Assembly: GCF_001936625.1 (NCBI RefSeq)
Contig: NZ_MSDU01000008.1
Location: forward strand, 1-64,000
DNA length: 64,000 bases
Origin: Domibacillus antri
GTDB taxonomy: Bacteria > Bacillota > Bacilli > Bacillales > Domibacillaceae
Reading direction: 5' to 3'
Shown: positions 53,574 to 63,316 of the stretch, piece after piece
Layout of the letters: every line of letters begins with the position of its first letter
Position numbering within the stretch: the stretch's first letter is position 1
The notes under the pieces: model-generated
Told to the model about the DNA's origin: nothing
The model's database searches: none
What the model saw: the letters and a program-made list of their open reading frames with translations, nothing else
Made by a program: the position numbers and the translations under genes

Positions 53574-56500
53574 GGAGAATCAGCTCCCACGCCTCAATAT
53601 TTTCGCTATGTTCAAGAACATCCATCCAGGCCGTAAACTGTTCGTTGACATCAAGAGAAGCCGCTTCTTTCACCCTTTCCATCCCTTCATCTATTAACCG
53701 GAAGGCATTCGACTGCAATGTTTCTTTTTGATCGGCTAAATACACATCCGCCAACGCTTCGATCATCGTCTGCAGCTCTTGCATCATTACTTGCTTTTCA
53801 TTTTTTTCAAAGAAAGCACGGGCATTTTTGAACAGTGAAAGCGGCTTGGCAAATGGTTCACGCGGGGCGTCCGTAAAGGCTGTGTCAAATTCCGGTATGA
53901 TAAGCTTTGGTGCTTCCGGGGATGACAAAAGCAATTCTGGCTCAATCATCGCGGCTTTATTGATGAGGCGCGCCTGCTTTTCCTGAAGCAGCTTCACACC
54001 GTGATTTTCAACGCGGATCGATGTCGCCCGCATTTCTTGAGCCAAATCATAGCCGACAGACTCCAGCAGTTCGTTGAGCGCTTTTTGGAGCTGCTGTTTT
54101 ACGTCTCCCTGTCCGTTCAACACGGCCGGGTTAAAGGATTCTTTGAAAAAGTCTGAGAACCGATAAAACACTCGCTGTTTAATGTAGTACACAAGTTCAT
54201 CCAGCTCTTGCGTCATCCGCTTTTTCTCGACATCTGTATGTTCGGAATCAATGGCTCTCTTCATCCGGCTCCATTTATCTGTCAGTTCCTGTTTCTTTTG
54301 CGCGCGGTTATCCCGGTTGTCTTTCGCCGTTTCGATTAACTTTTCAAGCTGAAGCACACCTCGTTCCACTTCCGCTTCCGCTGACTGCACCGCCATCGAT
54401 GCAAGATCATTTGATAAAAAGGTGCGGAACGGCTCTTTAAACTGCTCCATGCCGGATTGCGGGTGATCCCACTCGCCGCGCGAGGCTTCTTCTACGGCGA
54501 GCATACTCGATACGCCATACAGACGCGGAAAACGGATGCCGTATTGAAGCAATTGATCTTGCACGTATGTCTTCACTTCATTTAGTTCCTCTTCGTCAGC
54601 CGCCAAGTCAATCGCGTTAATGATAAAGAACATTTTATCCAGCTCAAACGCATCTTTAACACGGCCCAGCTGAATCAAAAATTCGCGGTCCGCTTTTGAA
54701 AACGCATGGTTGTAATATGTCACAAACAAAATCACATCGGAATTTTTAATATACTCAAACGCAACCCCTGTGTGGCGGGCGTTAATGGAGTCTGCTCCAG
54801 GCGTGTCCACCAGCGTAATGCCAAGACGGGTAAAATCACAGTCGTAGTATAAATCAATCGAATCGACAAAGCAGCTTTTCCGCTCGTCTGCGACATATTG
54901 CTTGAACGTATCCAAATCGACGTTCATTGTTTCGCCTGACTGCCCTTTATAATCATCATAGCCGGCACGAAAAGCACGCAGAAACGATAGATGAATTTTT
55001 TCTTTCCCTTCTCCTTCGTTCGCCGCAAGCACGTCCGGCACAAGATTGTATGCGTCATCCAAAGAGGCTGCATGCCGGTCAAATAAACCAAGTGACGCAT
55101 TAACATCGGCAAGCATCATGAAACCGGTCTTTAAATGAACATCTGCTGTCCGATGCTCTTTTCCATCCGCCACTGGGTGAATACGGTTTACGGCAGCTGT
55201 TGTCGGATTTGGGGAAACAGGCAAGACTTTTTCGCCTAACAGCGCATTGGCAAATGATGACTTTCCGGCTGAAAAGGCACCGAATAGGGCAATCGTATAC
55301 GTTCTGTTTTCAAGCCGCTCCGCTTTTTGAACGGCACCGTCAATAAATCGCGCAAAGCCGGGTACACCATCAAGACGGGCCGCCAGATGGCGCAGTTTTT
55401 TGACGGTTTTTTCCGCATCTCCAGCCGGCACTGCTTCCACAGCAGCCGCTTCTTCAACAGACCGTTCTTCTTTTCGCACTTCTTTCATATCTTCCTGACC
55501 GGTATAAACTGACGCATGTTCAGCCTCTGCCCGCCATTTTTCAATGAGTTCGCCCATGATGGATGGCATGTCAGGATCCTCTGCGATGATAGTTTCATTC
55601 AGTTCCGTCTCCCGTGTCATGCGTTCACGATCCAGCGCTTCAAGTTTTTCTTTTGCTGCGAGACGCTCTTTCCATATTCTGTAATCAGCGGCCAGCTTCT
55701 TATATTCCATTTCAAACTGTTCTGTCAAAACAGGTGCCGCTTCTGTTTTCCATCCGTCCGATACGGCACGGGCGCGTTTTTTTATCAGGCCGGCGACAGC
55801 TTCAGAGTAATTCAGCACTGCGTCTCCTGTCACGCCGGCTCCCGGCTTAACCGCTTCCGTAATGACAGACGCATCGACCGGAACGGACAGCTCTTCTGCT
55901 TTTAATGCCAGTGACGGATCATCCAGCCCGCTTTCTTTCAGCCAGGAAGCCGTCACCTGCCGCACATGCCATTCAAGCTGCGCTTCCGTCTGCTTTTTCA
56001 AATCAGCAGTCAATACAGCCAGCCGGTTCTCACGCTCTTCTTCTGTTTTCTTTTTCGCAAACAGCATCCCCACTTTAAACTCGGGGCGTGTCGACTCTAA
56101 GTAACTGCGGGCAAGCTCACGTGTGGAGGCCGGCATTAAAATCGCATTTTTTAACACATCATCCCGCTTTTGATCATATTGCTTCAGCCAAAACGCCGCA
56201 TCCCGTTTTTCAAGCTCTCCGCGCAAAGCCGATTCTTTCTCTTCAATAGAAATCGTTCCCGCTTCTGAAACAATCGCTTCAAAAGCCGCCTTCTCTTCTT
56301 TTTGCTGCTCTGACATCCATTCAAGATGCTCATGGACGAGCCGGTTCATCATCGTTTCCGCTGACTGTTCGGATAATGATTCCCGGTTCGCCATACTGTC
56401 ATGGATGAGCTGCTTCACTTCGTCAAAATCATTGTACGGTAAATCCCGCTTCCGGAGACTTGTAAAGAAAAACGCTTCCGGCTCTACATTCCATGTTGCA

Positions 56501-57219
56501 AACGAGTCATACACGGACTGGCGGAACGAATCAAGCGACAGCTCTTCTTCTTTATGCTTATCAATCTGATTAATGATTAAATACAGCTTCACACCGTGAG
56601 ACAGCAGCTCTTTCGTGTAAATAAAGTTGAGTTCTGACTGCACATGGTTGTAATCCATCACGTAAAAAACCATATCGGCTAAATGGAGCGCGGATTCCGT
56701 TGAAATGCGGTGCGCGTCATCTGTTGAATCAACACCTGGTGTATCCATGACCGTCACTTCAGCAGGCAATTGAGACGACGCGTGCCCGATTTCAATCGAT
56801 GCGACATCATCGCCGTCTTTGGCAAATTTTTTAATATGTGCAATGTCATACGGGGCCTTAAATATGAGCGGCCGGCCATTATGATAATGAATTTTCGCAA
56901 AATCTTCTTTCGCGGGTTTAATTTTGACGAGATTGGCACTCGTCGGAATCGGACTTGACGGCAGTAATGCTTCCCCCGTTAATTCATTAATCATTGTTGA
57001 CTTTCCTGCCGAAAAATGGCCGCAGAATGCAACGATAAATTCATTGTCATGCAGTTTGCGCAAAAAGAGTGCGGCTTTTTCCGCCCGTTCTGTGTCTTCA
57101 TTATGTATAAATTGTTTGTATAAATGTGCGGTGCGTGCACGAATTGTTTCCATCGTGCGTCGTGCTGTCGATGTTCCCATAACCTTTTCCATCCCTTCGA
57201 TGTAGACACCTTTTTTCAT
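53551..57219 (-). CDS. dynA: Double dynamin-like GTPase DynA
   Basis: A 1222-residue protein with two fused bacterial dynamin units. First P-loop GHFSAGKST at about 67-75 with DTPGVDS; second GAFSAGKSS near 650 with DTPGADS. Long coiled helices surround both. B. subtilis DynA (YpbR) has this double structure; it bridges membranes and helps in phage and membrane damage tolerance. The ATG at 57219 lacks an ideal SD; internal Met codons 10 and 14 could be the start. Ends inside the Cys-rich gene. Confidence 0.92.
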   Translation of the reverse strand: MKKGVYIEGMEKVMGTSTARRTMETIRARTAHLYKQFIHNEDTERAEKAALFLRKLHDNEFIVAFCGHFSAGKSTMINELTGEALLPSSPIPTSANLVKIKPAKEDFAKIHYHNGRPLIFKAPYDIAHIKKFAKDGDDVASIEIGHASSQLPAEVTVMDTPGVDSTDDAHRISTESALHLADMVFYVMDYNHVQSELNFIYTKELLSHGVKLYLIINQIDKHKEEELSLDSFRQSVYDSFATWNVEPEAFFFTSLRKRDLPYNDFDEVKQLIHDSMANRESLSEQSAETMMNRLVHEHLEWMSEQQKEEKAAFEAIVSEAGTISIEEKESALRGELEKRDAAFWLKQYDQKRDDVLKNAILMPASTRELARSYLESTRPEFKVGMLFAKKKTEEERENRLAVLTADLKKQTEAQLEWHVRQVTASWLKESGLDDPSLALKAEELSVPVDASVITEAVKPGAGVTGDAVLNYSEAVAGLIKKRARAVSDGWKTEAAPVLTEQFEMEYKKLAADYRIWKERLAAKEKLEALDRERMTRETELNETIIAEDPDMPSIMGELIEKWRAEAEHASVYTGQEDMKEVRKEERSVEEAAAVEAVPAGDAEKTVKKLRHLAARLDGVPGFARFIDGAVQKAERLENRTYTIALFGAFSAGKSSFANALLGEKVLPVSPNPTTAAVNRIHPVADGKEHRTADVHLKTGFMMLADVNASLGLFDRHAASLDDAYNLVPDVLAANEGEGKEKIHLSFLRAFRAGYDDYKGQSGETMNVDLDTFKQYVADERKSCFVDSIDLYYDCDFTRLGITLVDTPGADSINARHTGVAFEYIKNSDVILFVTYYNHAFSKADREFLIQLGRVKDAFELDKMFFIINAIDLAADEEELNEVKTYVQDQLLQYGIRFPRLYGVSSMLAVEEASRGEWDHPQSGMEQFKEPFRTFLSNDLASMAVQSAEAEVERGVLQLEKLIETAKDNRDNRAQKKQELTDKWSRMKRAIDSEHTDVEKKRMTQELDELVYYIKQRVFYRFSDFFKESFNPAVLNGQGDVKQQLQKALNELLESVGYDLAQEMRATSIRVENHGVKLLQEKQARLINKAAMIEPELLLSSPEAPKLIIPEFDTAFTDAPREPFAKPLSLFKNARAFFEKNEKQVMMQELQTMIEALADVYLADQKETLQSNAFRLIDEGMERVKEAASLDVNEQFTAWMDVLEHSENIEAWELILRDIQSAS

Positions 57220-57246
57220 TATTGTAAACGATTTTTCAGAAATAAA

Positions 57247-57293
57247 AAAGGATACAATGAAACGCAGTATGCACTCGTTTCATTGTATCCTTT
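57247..57293 (-). terminator. Terminator, long perfect stem
   Basis: AAAGGATACAATGAAACG pairs perfectly with CGTTTCATTGTATCCTTT over 57247-57293; T run on the minus strand. Terminates the small membrane gene at 57301-57408. Confidence 0.8.
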
Positions 57294-57300
57294 ATATCGT

Positions 57301-57408
57301 TTATCTTTTTAACGAAGGCGCTCCTGCATCATTGGCCGTGCGATCCAGCACATATTTCATTACTCCAGCATACACGGCAACAGTCGCCGACACAAATAAC
57401 CAGATCAT
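57301..57408 (-). CDS. 35-residue membrane microprotein
   Basis: MIWLFVSATVAVYAGVMKYV forms a membrane segment, followed by LDRTANDAGAPSLKR. SD GAGGG precedes the ATG and a strong terminator follows 8 bases after the stop. It lies just upstream of dynA. The gene-like signals are good but the peptide is too short to assign to a family. Confidence 0.55.
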   Translation of the reverse strand: MIWLFVSATVAVYAGVMKYVLDRTANDAGAPSLKR

Positions 57409-57492
57409 TCCTAACGCCCTCTTTCATAATTGATAATGATTTTCATCTTTAATTATATAGTATCACCCTTTCTCTTTTTTGACAATAAAAAA

Positions 57493-57514
57493 AAGATGCC
57501 GGATTGGGCACCTT
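57493..57514 (-). terminator. Terminator of cheX
   Basis: AAGATGCC and GGCACCTT arms (one G-U pair), T8 on the minus strand, overlapping the cheX stop. Confidence 0.6.
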
Positions 57515-57977
57515 ACTCAATGTTCAACACGAGCCTATATTCACCCGCTTCCTGAAACGATACCGGGAGCTCAATGGCCTGAGTAAATCCAGAAATTTTC
57601 GAATCCCCCACTATAATCGTCGGAGGTGTAATGTCAATTTCAATTCCTTTGGCAAACAAGGCGGAACCCATATTCCCTGCAATCATATTGACTACTTCTC
57701 CGGCAAAAGATTCGACCATTTCTCCTTCAATCGGCATGCCAAACATTTTCGTACCGAGGTTCGCAAACGCATCCTGAGATCCATCTAAAATAAGGCGGCC
57801 GGGCAAATCACCGGTAATCCCGATAAAAACACCAATCGCATGATGCTGAAACGATCCATTTAATAACGAAGGACGGCCCACCTGTGCTTCGACGGGTATC
57901 ACCGTTCGAATGGATTCAATTGCGCAATTTAATATTTCTGTAATGACAGCATTTTTATCTTGCTGGGCATTTTCCAT
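57513..57977 (-). CDS. cheX: CheX/CheC-like CheY-P phosphatase
   Basis: A 154-residue protein of the CheX family. The single phosphatase signature E-x2-N is seen in ESFAGEVVNMIAGN, with GITGDLPGRLILD ahead of it. CheX dephosphorylates CheY-P and so tunes flagellar switching. No other chemotaxis gene is beside it; single gene with terminator. SD GAGGATCG. Confidence 0.82.
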   Translation of the reverse strand: MENAQQDKNAVITEILNCAIESIRTVIPVEAQVGRPSLLNGSFQHHAIGVFIGITGDLPGRLILDGSQDAFANLGTKMFGMPIEGEMVESFAGEVVNMIAGNMGSALFAKGIEIDITPPTIIVGDSKISGFTQAIELPVSFQEAGEYRLVLNIE

Positions 57978-58144
57978 TTTCGATCCTCCGTTTTCTTTTC
58001 ATTTTACTGCAAAAAATACCATTTGTCAGCACTTTTTACTATATCTTTAATACTAAATATTCCTTTTTTTATTCTACAAAATTTAAGTTTTGCATGTTAT
58101 AGATGATTCGGGCGAACAAGGCCGTGCTGAATAGACAAAAAAAA

Positions 58145-58170
58145 GCCTTCGAAGCAGCTGCTTCGAAAGC
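58145..58170 (-). terminator. Terminator with a 20-bp perfect palindrome
   Basis: TTCGAAGCAGCTGCTTCGAA (58148-58167) is perfectly self-complementary and extended by GC pairs; T8 follows on the minus strand. Ends the ypsC transcription unit. Confidence 0.8.
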
Positions 58171-58201
58171 ATTTTTCATTGCCGGCATGTGTGCTCTTCC
58201 T

Positions 58202-59341
58202 TTATTCAGATCGGCGCGGCGGGCGTTTGCCCCAGTATTGGTAGTAGTCGCAGCGAATAAAACCGTTAAACAATTTCCGTTTTTTTGTCGCAGGACGGCC
58301 ATATGCTTCCTCAAAGCCTTCATGGGACGTGAGCATATATATCGACCACGTTTCAAGGGGCGCAAAGGTCCTGCCAAGATCCGCGTATAACTTTTCGACC
58401 GCCGGACGGTCGCTGAGACGCTCACCATATGGCGGATTGCCAACGATGACGCCAAATTCTTTATCCGTCCTAAACTGTGCCGCATTTCCAACTCGGAAGT
58501 TAATTAAATCACCGAGCCCCGCCTCAAACGCATTGCTTTTGGCAATCCTGACCATGTTTGAATCCAAATCCAGTCCTTCAATATCCAGCGGCTGATCATA
58601 ATTCGCTTTATCTTCCGCTTCCATACGCGCGTCGTCCCACACGTTACGGCCAACCCACGCCCAATTCTCAGACACGAAGTCACGGTTAAATCCCGGCGCA
58701 ATATTTTGTCCGATTAACGCTGCTTCAATAGGAATTGTACCGGAACCGCAAAACGGATCAACGAACGGTTTGTCCGGATACCAATTGGTCAACTGCACAA
58801 GAGCTGCTGCCAGTGTTTCTTTTAAAGGGGCTTCCCCCTGCGCTGTCCTATAGCCGCGCTTATGCAGGCCGGCACCGCTCGCATCAATGGTAATTGTTGC
58901 TTTATCTTTTAACAGTGCAACTTCAATTGGAAAATGAGCACCTGTTTCCGGCAGCCACGTTTCCATTTTGTAGGCACGCTTTAAACGCTCCGCCATCGCT
59001 TTTTTGACGATCGCCTGGCAGTCAGATACGCTGAACAATGTGGATTTTACTGATTTCCCCTGCACAGGAAATGAGGCGTCTTTCGGCAAAAACTGCTCCC
59101 ATTCAATGGCTTTTGTTTTCTCAAACAGCTCATCGAACGTCTTTGCATAAAATTCAGCAGCAACGACTTTTACGCGGTCTGCTGTCCGGAGCCACATGTT
59201 GCAGCGGGCAATAGCTGCAGCATCTCCTTCAAAATAAACCTTTCCATTCTCTGTGCGCGGTGCATACCCGAGTTCTTTCACTTCTTTTGCGACCAGTGCT
59301 TCTAGACCCATGGCAGCTGTTGCAATTAATGTATAGGTCAT
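58202..59341 (-). CDS. ypsC: THUMP-domain class I RNA methyltransferase YpsC (RlmL-like)
   Basis: A 379-residue enzyme: N-terminal ferredoxin-like/THUMP part (to about 160), then a Rossmann methyltransferase with FVDPFCGSGTIPIEAA (SAM), GLDLDSNM and catalytic VGNPPYGERL of N2-guanine RNA methyltransferases. Matches B. subtilis YpsC, near rnpB in that genome. Follows the GGDEF-EAL gene by 18 bases, so likely cotranscribed with it. Confidence 0.88.
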   Translation of the reverse strand: MTYTLIATAAMGLEALVAKEVKELGYAPRTENGKVYFEGDAAAIARCNMWLRTADRVKVVAAEFYAKTFDELFEKTKAIEWEQFLPKDASFPVQGKSVKSTLFSVSDCQAIVKKAMAERLKRAYKMETWLPETGAHFPIEVALLKDKATITIDASGAGLHKRGYRTAQGEAPLKETLAAALVQLTNWYPDKPFVDPFCGSGTIPIEAALIGQNIAPGFNRDFVSENWAWVGRNVWDDARMEAEDKANYDQPLDIEGLDLDSNMVRIAKSNAFEAGLGDLINFRVGNAAQFRTDKEFGVIVGNPPYGERLSDRPAVEKLYADLGRTFAPLETWSIYMLTSHEGFEEAYGRPATKKRKLFNGFIRCDYYQYWGKRPPRRSE

Positions 59342-59359
59342 AACATCCTCTTTTCATTC

Positions 59360-61060
59360 TTAGTCTTTTGTTAAATCCATATAAAGAAAATCAATCAATT
59401 CATTAAATGGCAGTGGTTTAGAAAAATAATATCCTTGTATATAATCACAAGATTCATCCGTTAAAAATTGATATTGGCGCTTCTTCTCTACCCCTTCTGC
59501 TACGACTTTTAAATGAAGCCTGTGTGCCATTGTAATAATCGCTTTCACAATAGATGCATCATCATTATAGTGGTCAAGCGCATGAATAAAATTCCGGTCA
59601 ATTTTCAAATGATCAATTGGAAAGCGATTTAAATAGCTGAGTGAGGAATAACCTGTACCAAAGTCATCGATGGACAGTTTGAAGCCCATATTTTTTAATT
59701 CAGTCAGCCTCCGTACCGATGTTTTGGCGTCCGGCATAACCGTACTTTCCGTCAATTCAAGATCAATTAGGCGGGCCGGCACATTTTCCTCATAAATAAT
59801 TTGACGGACAGAGTCCACAAAATTATCCTGCGAAAATTGTAAAGGAGACACGTTGACTGCAAGCGTTAATTCGGAAAACCCGAGCATATCGAGCTTTTTC
59901 AAATCACGGCACACTTGTCTCAATATCCAATGGCCAATGGGAATAATTAAGCCGGTTTCTTCTGCCACAGGTACAAAGTCAACTGGCGAAACATTGCCGA
60001 AATGCTGATTATTCCATCGTAAAAGTGCCTCTGCTCCGGAAACGGCACTCGATTTTGGATTGATTTGCGGCTGATACTCAACCATAAATTCATTTCGTTC
60101 AATCGCCTTTCGCAATTCTGTTTCCATCGTCATCAGTTCCTTATTCTGCCCCTCCATATCTTTATGATAGGCTGAAAAACGATTCCGTCCGGCCTTTTTT
60201 GAATCATACATCGCTTTATCTGCACTGCGTAATAACGTATCAGCATCCGTCCCATCTTCCGAAAAAAAGCTTATGCCAATACTTGTTGAAATATACAATT
60301 CATGACCCGCAATGATAAATGGAGCAGACAATGTGTTGATAATGTTTTCGGCAAGAGTAAATGCTTCCCTCGGGTGGTGAATGTTCGTTAAGGTAATCAC
60401 AAACTCATCTCCACCAAGGCGGGCGATTAAATCTTTATTTCGAAGCAGTTTTTTAATACGCGCGGATACTTTAATGAGAAGCTGGTCACCGGCTTCATGA
60501 CCAAATGTATCATTGATCTGTTTAAACCGGTCCAAATCAAGAAACATAACCGCTAATTTTTGATTATACTTCTTCGATGTTTCAAGCAGCGATTCCATGC
60601 GGACGTTGTAATGATAACGATTGGCCATCCCTGTCAGCGGATCACTGTGAGCCAGTTTCCTTAGTTCTTCTTCCGCTATTTTTTGGTCAGTAATATCTGT
60701 AAACACCCCAACGTAATGTTCAACATTTCCTCGTTCATTCTTTGAAGCTAAAATGGTCAGCCATTCCGGAAAGATTTCACCATTTTTTCTTCTGTTCCAT
60801 ATTTCACCGTGCCACATGCCTGTTTCCCGGATGGATTTCCATAGTTCATCATAAAAAGCTTCATCATGAACGCCTGAACGCAGCAGATTCGGCCTCTTGC
60901 CAATCACTTCTTCTTCACTATAGCCGGTTACAACCTGAAATGCCGGATTCACAGACAAAATATAGCCATATGTATCTGTAATCATGACGCCTTCCTGAAT
61001 ATAGTTATAAACAAGTTTATTAATGTTATTTGCTGAACTGATCACATCTGGCTCTTTCAT
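59360..61060 (-). CDS. PAS-GGDEF-EAL cyclic-di-GMP signalling protein
   Basis: A 566-residue cytoplasmic protein. PAS at about 15-130 (VYNYIQEGVMITDTYGYILS, then GVFTDITDQK), GGDEF at about 135-300 with LIARLGGDEFVITL, and EAL from about 310 with GAEALLRW, LELTESTVMP and SIDDFGTGYSSLSY. Both catalytic motifs look intact, so it may make and break cyclic di-GMP. It lies between rnpB and ypsC, which are adjacent in B. subtilis, suggesting an insertion here. Confidence 0.9.
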   Translation of the reverse strand: MKEPDVISSANNINKLVYNYIQEGVMITDTYGYILSVNPAFQVVTGYSEEEVIGKRPNLLRSGVHDEAFYDELWKSIRETGMWHGEIWNRRKNGEIFPEWLTILASKNERGNVEHYVGVFTDITDQKIAEEELRKLAHSDPLTGMANRYHYNVRMESLLETSKKYNQKLAVMFLDLDRFKQINDTFGHEAGDQLLIKVSARIKKLLRNKDLIARLGGDEFVITLTNIHHPREAFTLAENIINTLSAPFIIAGHELYISTSIGISFFSEDGTDADTLLRSADKAMYDSKKAGRNRFSAYHKDMEGQNKELMTMETELRKAIERNEFMVEYQPQINPKSSAVSGAEALLRWNNQHFGNVSPVDFVPVAEETGLIIPIGHWILRQVCRDLKKLDMLGFSELTLAVNVSPLQFSQDNFVDSVRQIIYEENVPARLIDLELTESTVMPDAKTSVRRLTELKNMGFKLSIDDFGTGYSSLSYLNRFPIDHLKIDRNFIHALDHYNDDASIVKAIITMAHRLHLKVVAEGVEKKRQYQFLTDESCDYIQGYYFSKPLPFNELIDFLYMDLTKD

Positions 61061-61100
61061 ACAAAGCGTTCATCCCTCCATATTTTGTCAAATAGAACAA

Positions 61101-61123
61101 AAGCCCCCCTATAAAGGGGAGCT
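61101..61123 (-). terminator. Terminator of rnpB
   Basis: AGCCCCCC and GGGGAGCT arms; on the minus strand the hairpin is followed by TTTTG. Sits about 30 bases beyond the RNase P RNA 3' end. Confidence 0.7.
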
Positions 61124-61149
61124 ATATTTCATATTATAAATTAGAAAGA

Positions 61150-61564
61150 ACCCTGAATAACGTTCTGTAAGCCATGTTTTGTTCCTTTGTACTGCAAACG
61201 GCCGGGGTTTGGCCTCGTACTCGGGCGGCAATCATCTATCTGCAGAAAGCGGATGCTTCTGCCTTTCCATTCGTTCATTTCCGTCCGGAAAGTGCCCCTA
61301 CCAAAATTTGGGTTGCTCGCTCACGGGGTTTACCTCGTTCCACCTTTGTCATTTCTGACAAAGCTCCGTCACTGTGGCACTTTCAAAGTAGTCACACCAT
61401 ATCCAGAAGACGTAGGTGTTTTCCTTGCCGTCAGCATTGCTGCTGCCCTGGCTTATGGTTTCGCCAGGCGCGATCACTACAGGCATCTCAGCACTGTGCG
61501 AGCATGGACTTTCCTCTGCAATAACCTGTATTGCAGCGATTACCCGAACGCTATTCGTTTTCCA
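61150..61564 (-). ncRNA. rnpB: RNase P RNA, Bacillus (class B) type
   Basis: The minus strand carries the universal GAGGAAAGTCCATGCTCGC segment, GTTCGGGTAATCGCTGCA near the 5' end, ACAAAACATGGCTTACAGAA at the 3' end, and GAAAGTGCCACAGTGACG in between. Helix P1 is visible as GAATAGCGTTC (61556-61546) pairing with GAACGTTATTC (61165-61155) over 11 bp. Catalyses 5' maturation of tRNA. End positions are approximate (a few bases). Confidence 0.93.
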
Positions 61565-61570
61565 TTCCTT

Positions 61571-61599
61571 ATTATAAAAGATGAACGACTATTACGCAA
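61571..61599 (-). promoter_or_regulatory. Promoter of rnpB
   Basis: On the minus strand TTGCGT (61599-61594), 17 bases, TATAAT (61576-61571). The RNA would start about 7 bases on, near 61564. It lies between gpsB and the RNA. Confidence 0.65.
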
Positions 61600-61606
61600 C
61601 GAGTAT

Positions 61607-61936
61607 TTATTCGTTGTGAAGACGATCCCCAAAAACATGCCGCTCTAAATTCGACAGACGCTTCAATATATCGAAGTTTGTCGACCCTGCTGCCGGCTGC
61701 TGCGCGCGAATCGGCGGCTCAGACTGCTGCTTTTGGGAAGCTATGGAACTGTTTTCTTTTTTCAGCCGCAGGTTTTCCTGCTGCAATTCTTCAATCGCCT
61801 GCTGGAAAACATCATAATCTTTAATGACAAGATCTAAAAATTGATCTACCTCATCCGGATTATACCCGCGCATGGATGTTTTAAATTCTTTTTCTAAAAT
61901 ATCTTTACCTGTCAGCTTAATTTGATCTGATAACAT
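61607..61936 (-). CDS. gpsB: Cell division/growth switch protein GpsB
   Basis: A 109-residue DivIVA-like coiled-coil protein. N-domain [20 protein letters not shown] with [15 protein letters not shown], coiled coil (about 36-66), Gln/Pro linker, and C-terminal trimer motif [16 protein letters not shown]. Positions penicillin-binding proteins between septum and side wall. Start at 61936 (ATG after AAGGTGG); the longer frame adds non-family residues. Downstream of it is rnpB. Confidence 0.93.
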   Translation of the reverse strand: MLSDQIKLTGKDILEKEFKTSMRGYNPDEVDQFLDLVIKDYDVFQQAIEELQQENLRLKKENSSIASQKQQSEPPIRAQQPAAGSTNFDILKRLSNLERHVFGDRLHNE

Positions 61937-62226
61937 TGCCTTGCACCACCTTCGTCGAGTCCTGTTTTCATACATTAATTGTTTCAAAAACAGGGTCGTT
62001 TGTCAATCGGAAAGCAGGACGCCAACAGGCTTTTTGCCGTTTATAAAAAAGCGTAAAAACTATCTTTTAAATTGGTCAATACAAACGCCGTTAATCCAAC
62101 AAACACGAAAAATAGAAAAAAAATTGCACGATACAACCTGTCATTCACCCCATGTTATAGTTTCTCTCTTTTCAATTTCCATTAATTATTTTACTTTGTT
62201 TTCAGAAAGTTGACAACAAGATGACA

Positions 62227-63316
62227 TTATTTTTCGTGAATAATCGACATTTTTCTTTTTAATCTCGCTAAACGGTGAATGACCTCCTTTTTTTCACGGC
62301 ATCATCTGTTAATAAAAGTGCCTGCTCCGCAGATTCAATCGCATCTCCAAATTGTTTCCATCTGTGTTCATACAGCTTGGCCAATTCAATCGCTGCGTCA
62401 AAGGCCCGTGTGCATTCTGACTCCCCGACGCGCTTAAATAATGCAGCAGCTTCCTCAAACGCTTTTTCCCACTTCCACTGAAGGGCCAGTCTGTAGGCTG
62501 CTTCAAGGGCAACCTCACTTTCACTATGACCTGCAGGCTGCTTCAACGCATTTTGAGCAGCGGCATGGTTGCCTGATGACTCAAACCATTTCGCCACTTC
62601 AAGTGCCGTACGATCATCGTTCCGGAACGATTCATCTAACACAAGACGGCTAATATGGGTGTACAGTGTCAGTAAGCTGAGAATGTCCCGCTCATTATGC
62701 TTCATCACCTGCAGCACACCTTCTGGATCCCCTCGGTCGACATAGTCAAAATAAATAATAGGTGCGAGGTGTCCGGGCACATCATCGACTCGCTCAAGAC
62801 CGAGGAGCTCTTTTCCCACGTTGACGAGCTTGACCGATTTCATTGTATGCTTGAACAAGCGGCGTGATGCATGATACAAATCGAAATGACCGAATGCCGG
62901 CAACGCCGGGAGAAAATATTGCTTTACTGTCACTTGATTTCCGATTAAACGGGCTGTACCGAGCAGAAAAATAACACTGCCCGTCCTGCTGAGTCCAGTC
63001 GTTTCGATGTCGAAAAAAAACCAAATCAGACGGTGAAAAACCTTTCGCCGACAGCGGGTGGTCACCGTCAAATGCTGCCCATTGTTTGATCGTTTCTTCG
63101 GCATCTCGAAACGTATAGTGGCCGTGCTTAAAGTCCAGTGAGTAGTGTGTTTCACGCGTGATGCAAAACTCTTCTTCCAAATGAAACAGCTTAGCACCGG
63201 CTTTTTCCCATACATCCCAGTGGCGGATTTTTTTCTTGAGGATGTTTAACCGGCGCTGCAGTCTCGTCACGCACGATATGCTTTTTCATTCGCTGCAGCT
63301 TTTTCGCCATGCTCAT
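62227..63316 (-). pseudogene. mrfB: MrfB/YprB exonuclease, broken
   Basis: Start ATG at 63316 (MSMAKKLQRMKKHIVRD) overlaps the mrfA stop. The frame then shifts at an A7 run (63238) to HWDVWEKAGAKLFHLEEEF, shifts again at a T8 run (about 63018) before FFDIETTGLSR, the DEDD exonuclease Asp-x-Glu motif, and later shifts near A7 (62285) to KKEVIHRLARLKRKM. In addition QYFLPA runs straight into LPAFGHFDLYH: the roughly 45-residue middle segment of the exonuclease domain, normally with HLVTFNGKSFDWP, is missing. YprB is the exonuclease partner of the MrfA helicase in mitomycin C damage repair. As read it cannot work. Confidence 0.8.

Noticed and set aside
58148-58167. 20-bp palindrome as an attachment site or operator
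   Set aside because: It has a T8 run on the minus strand right after ypsC, so a terminator explains it.
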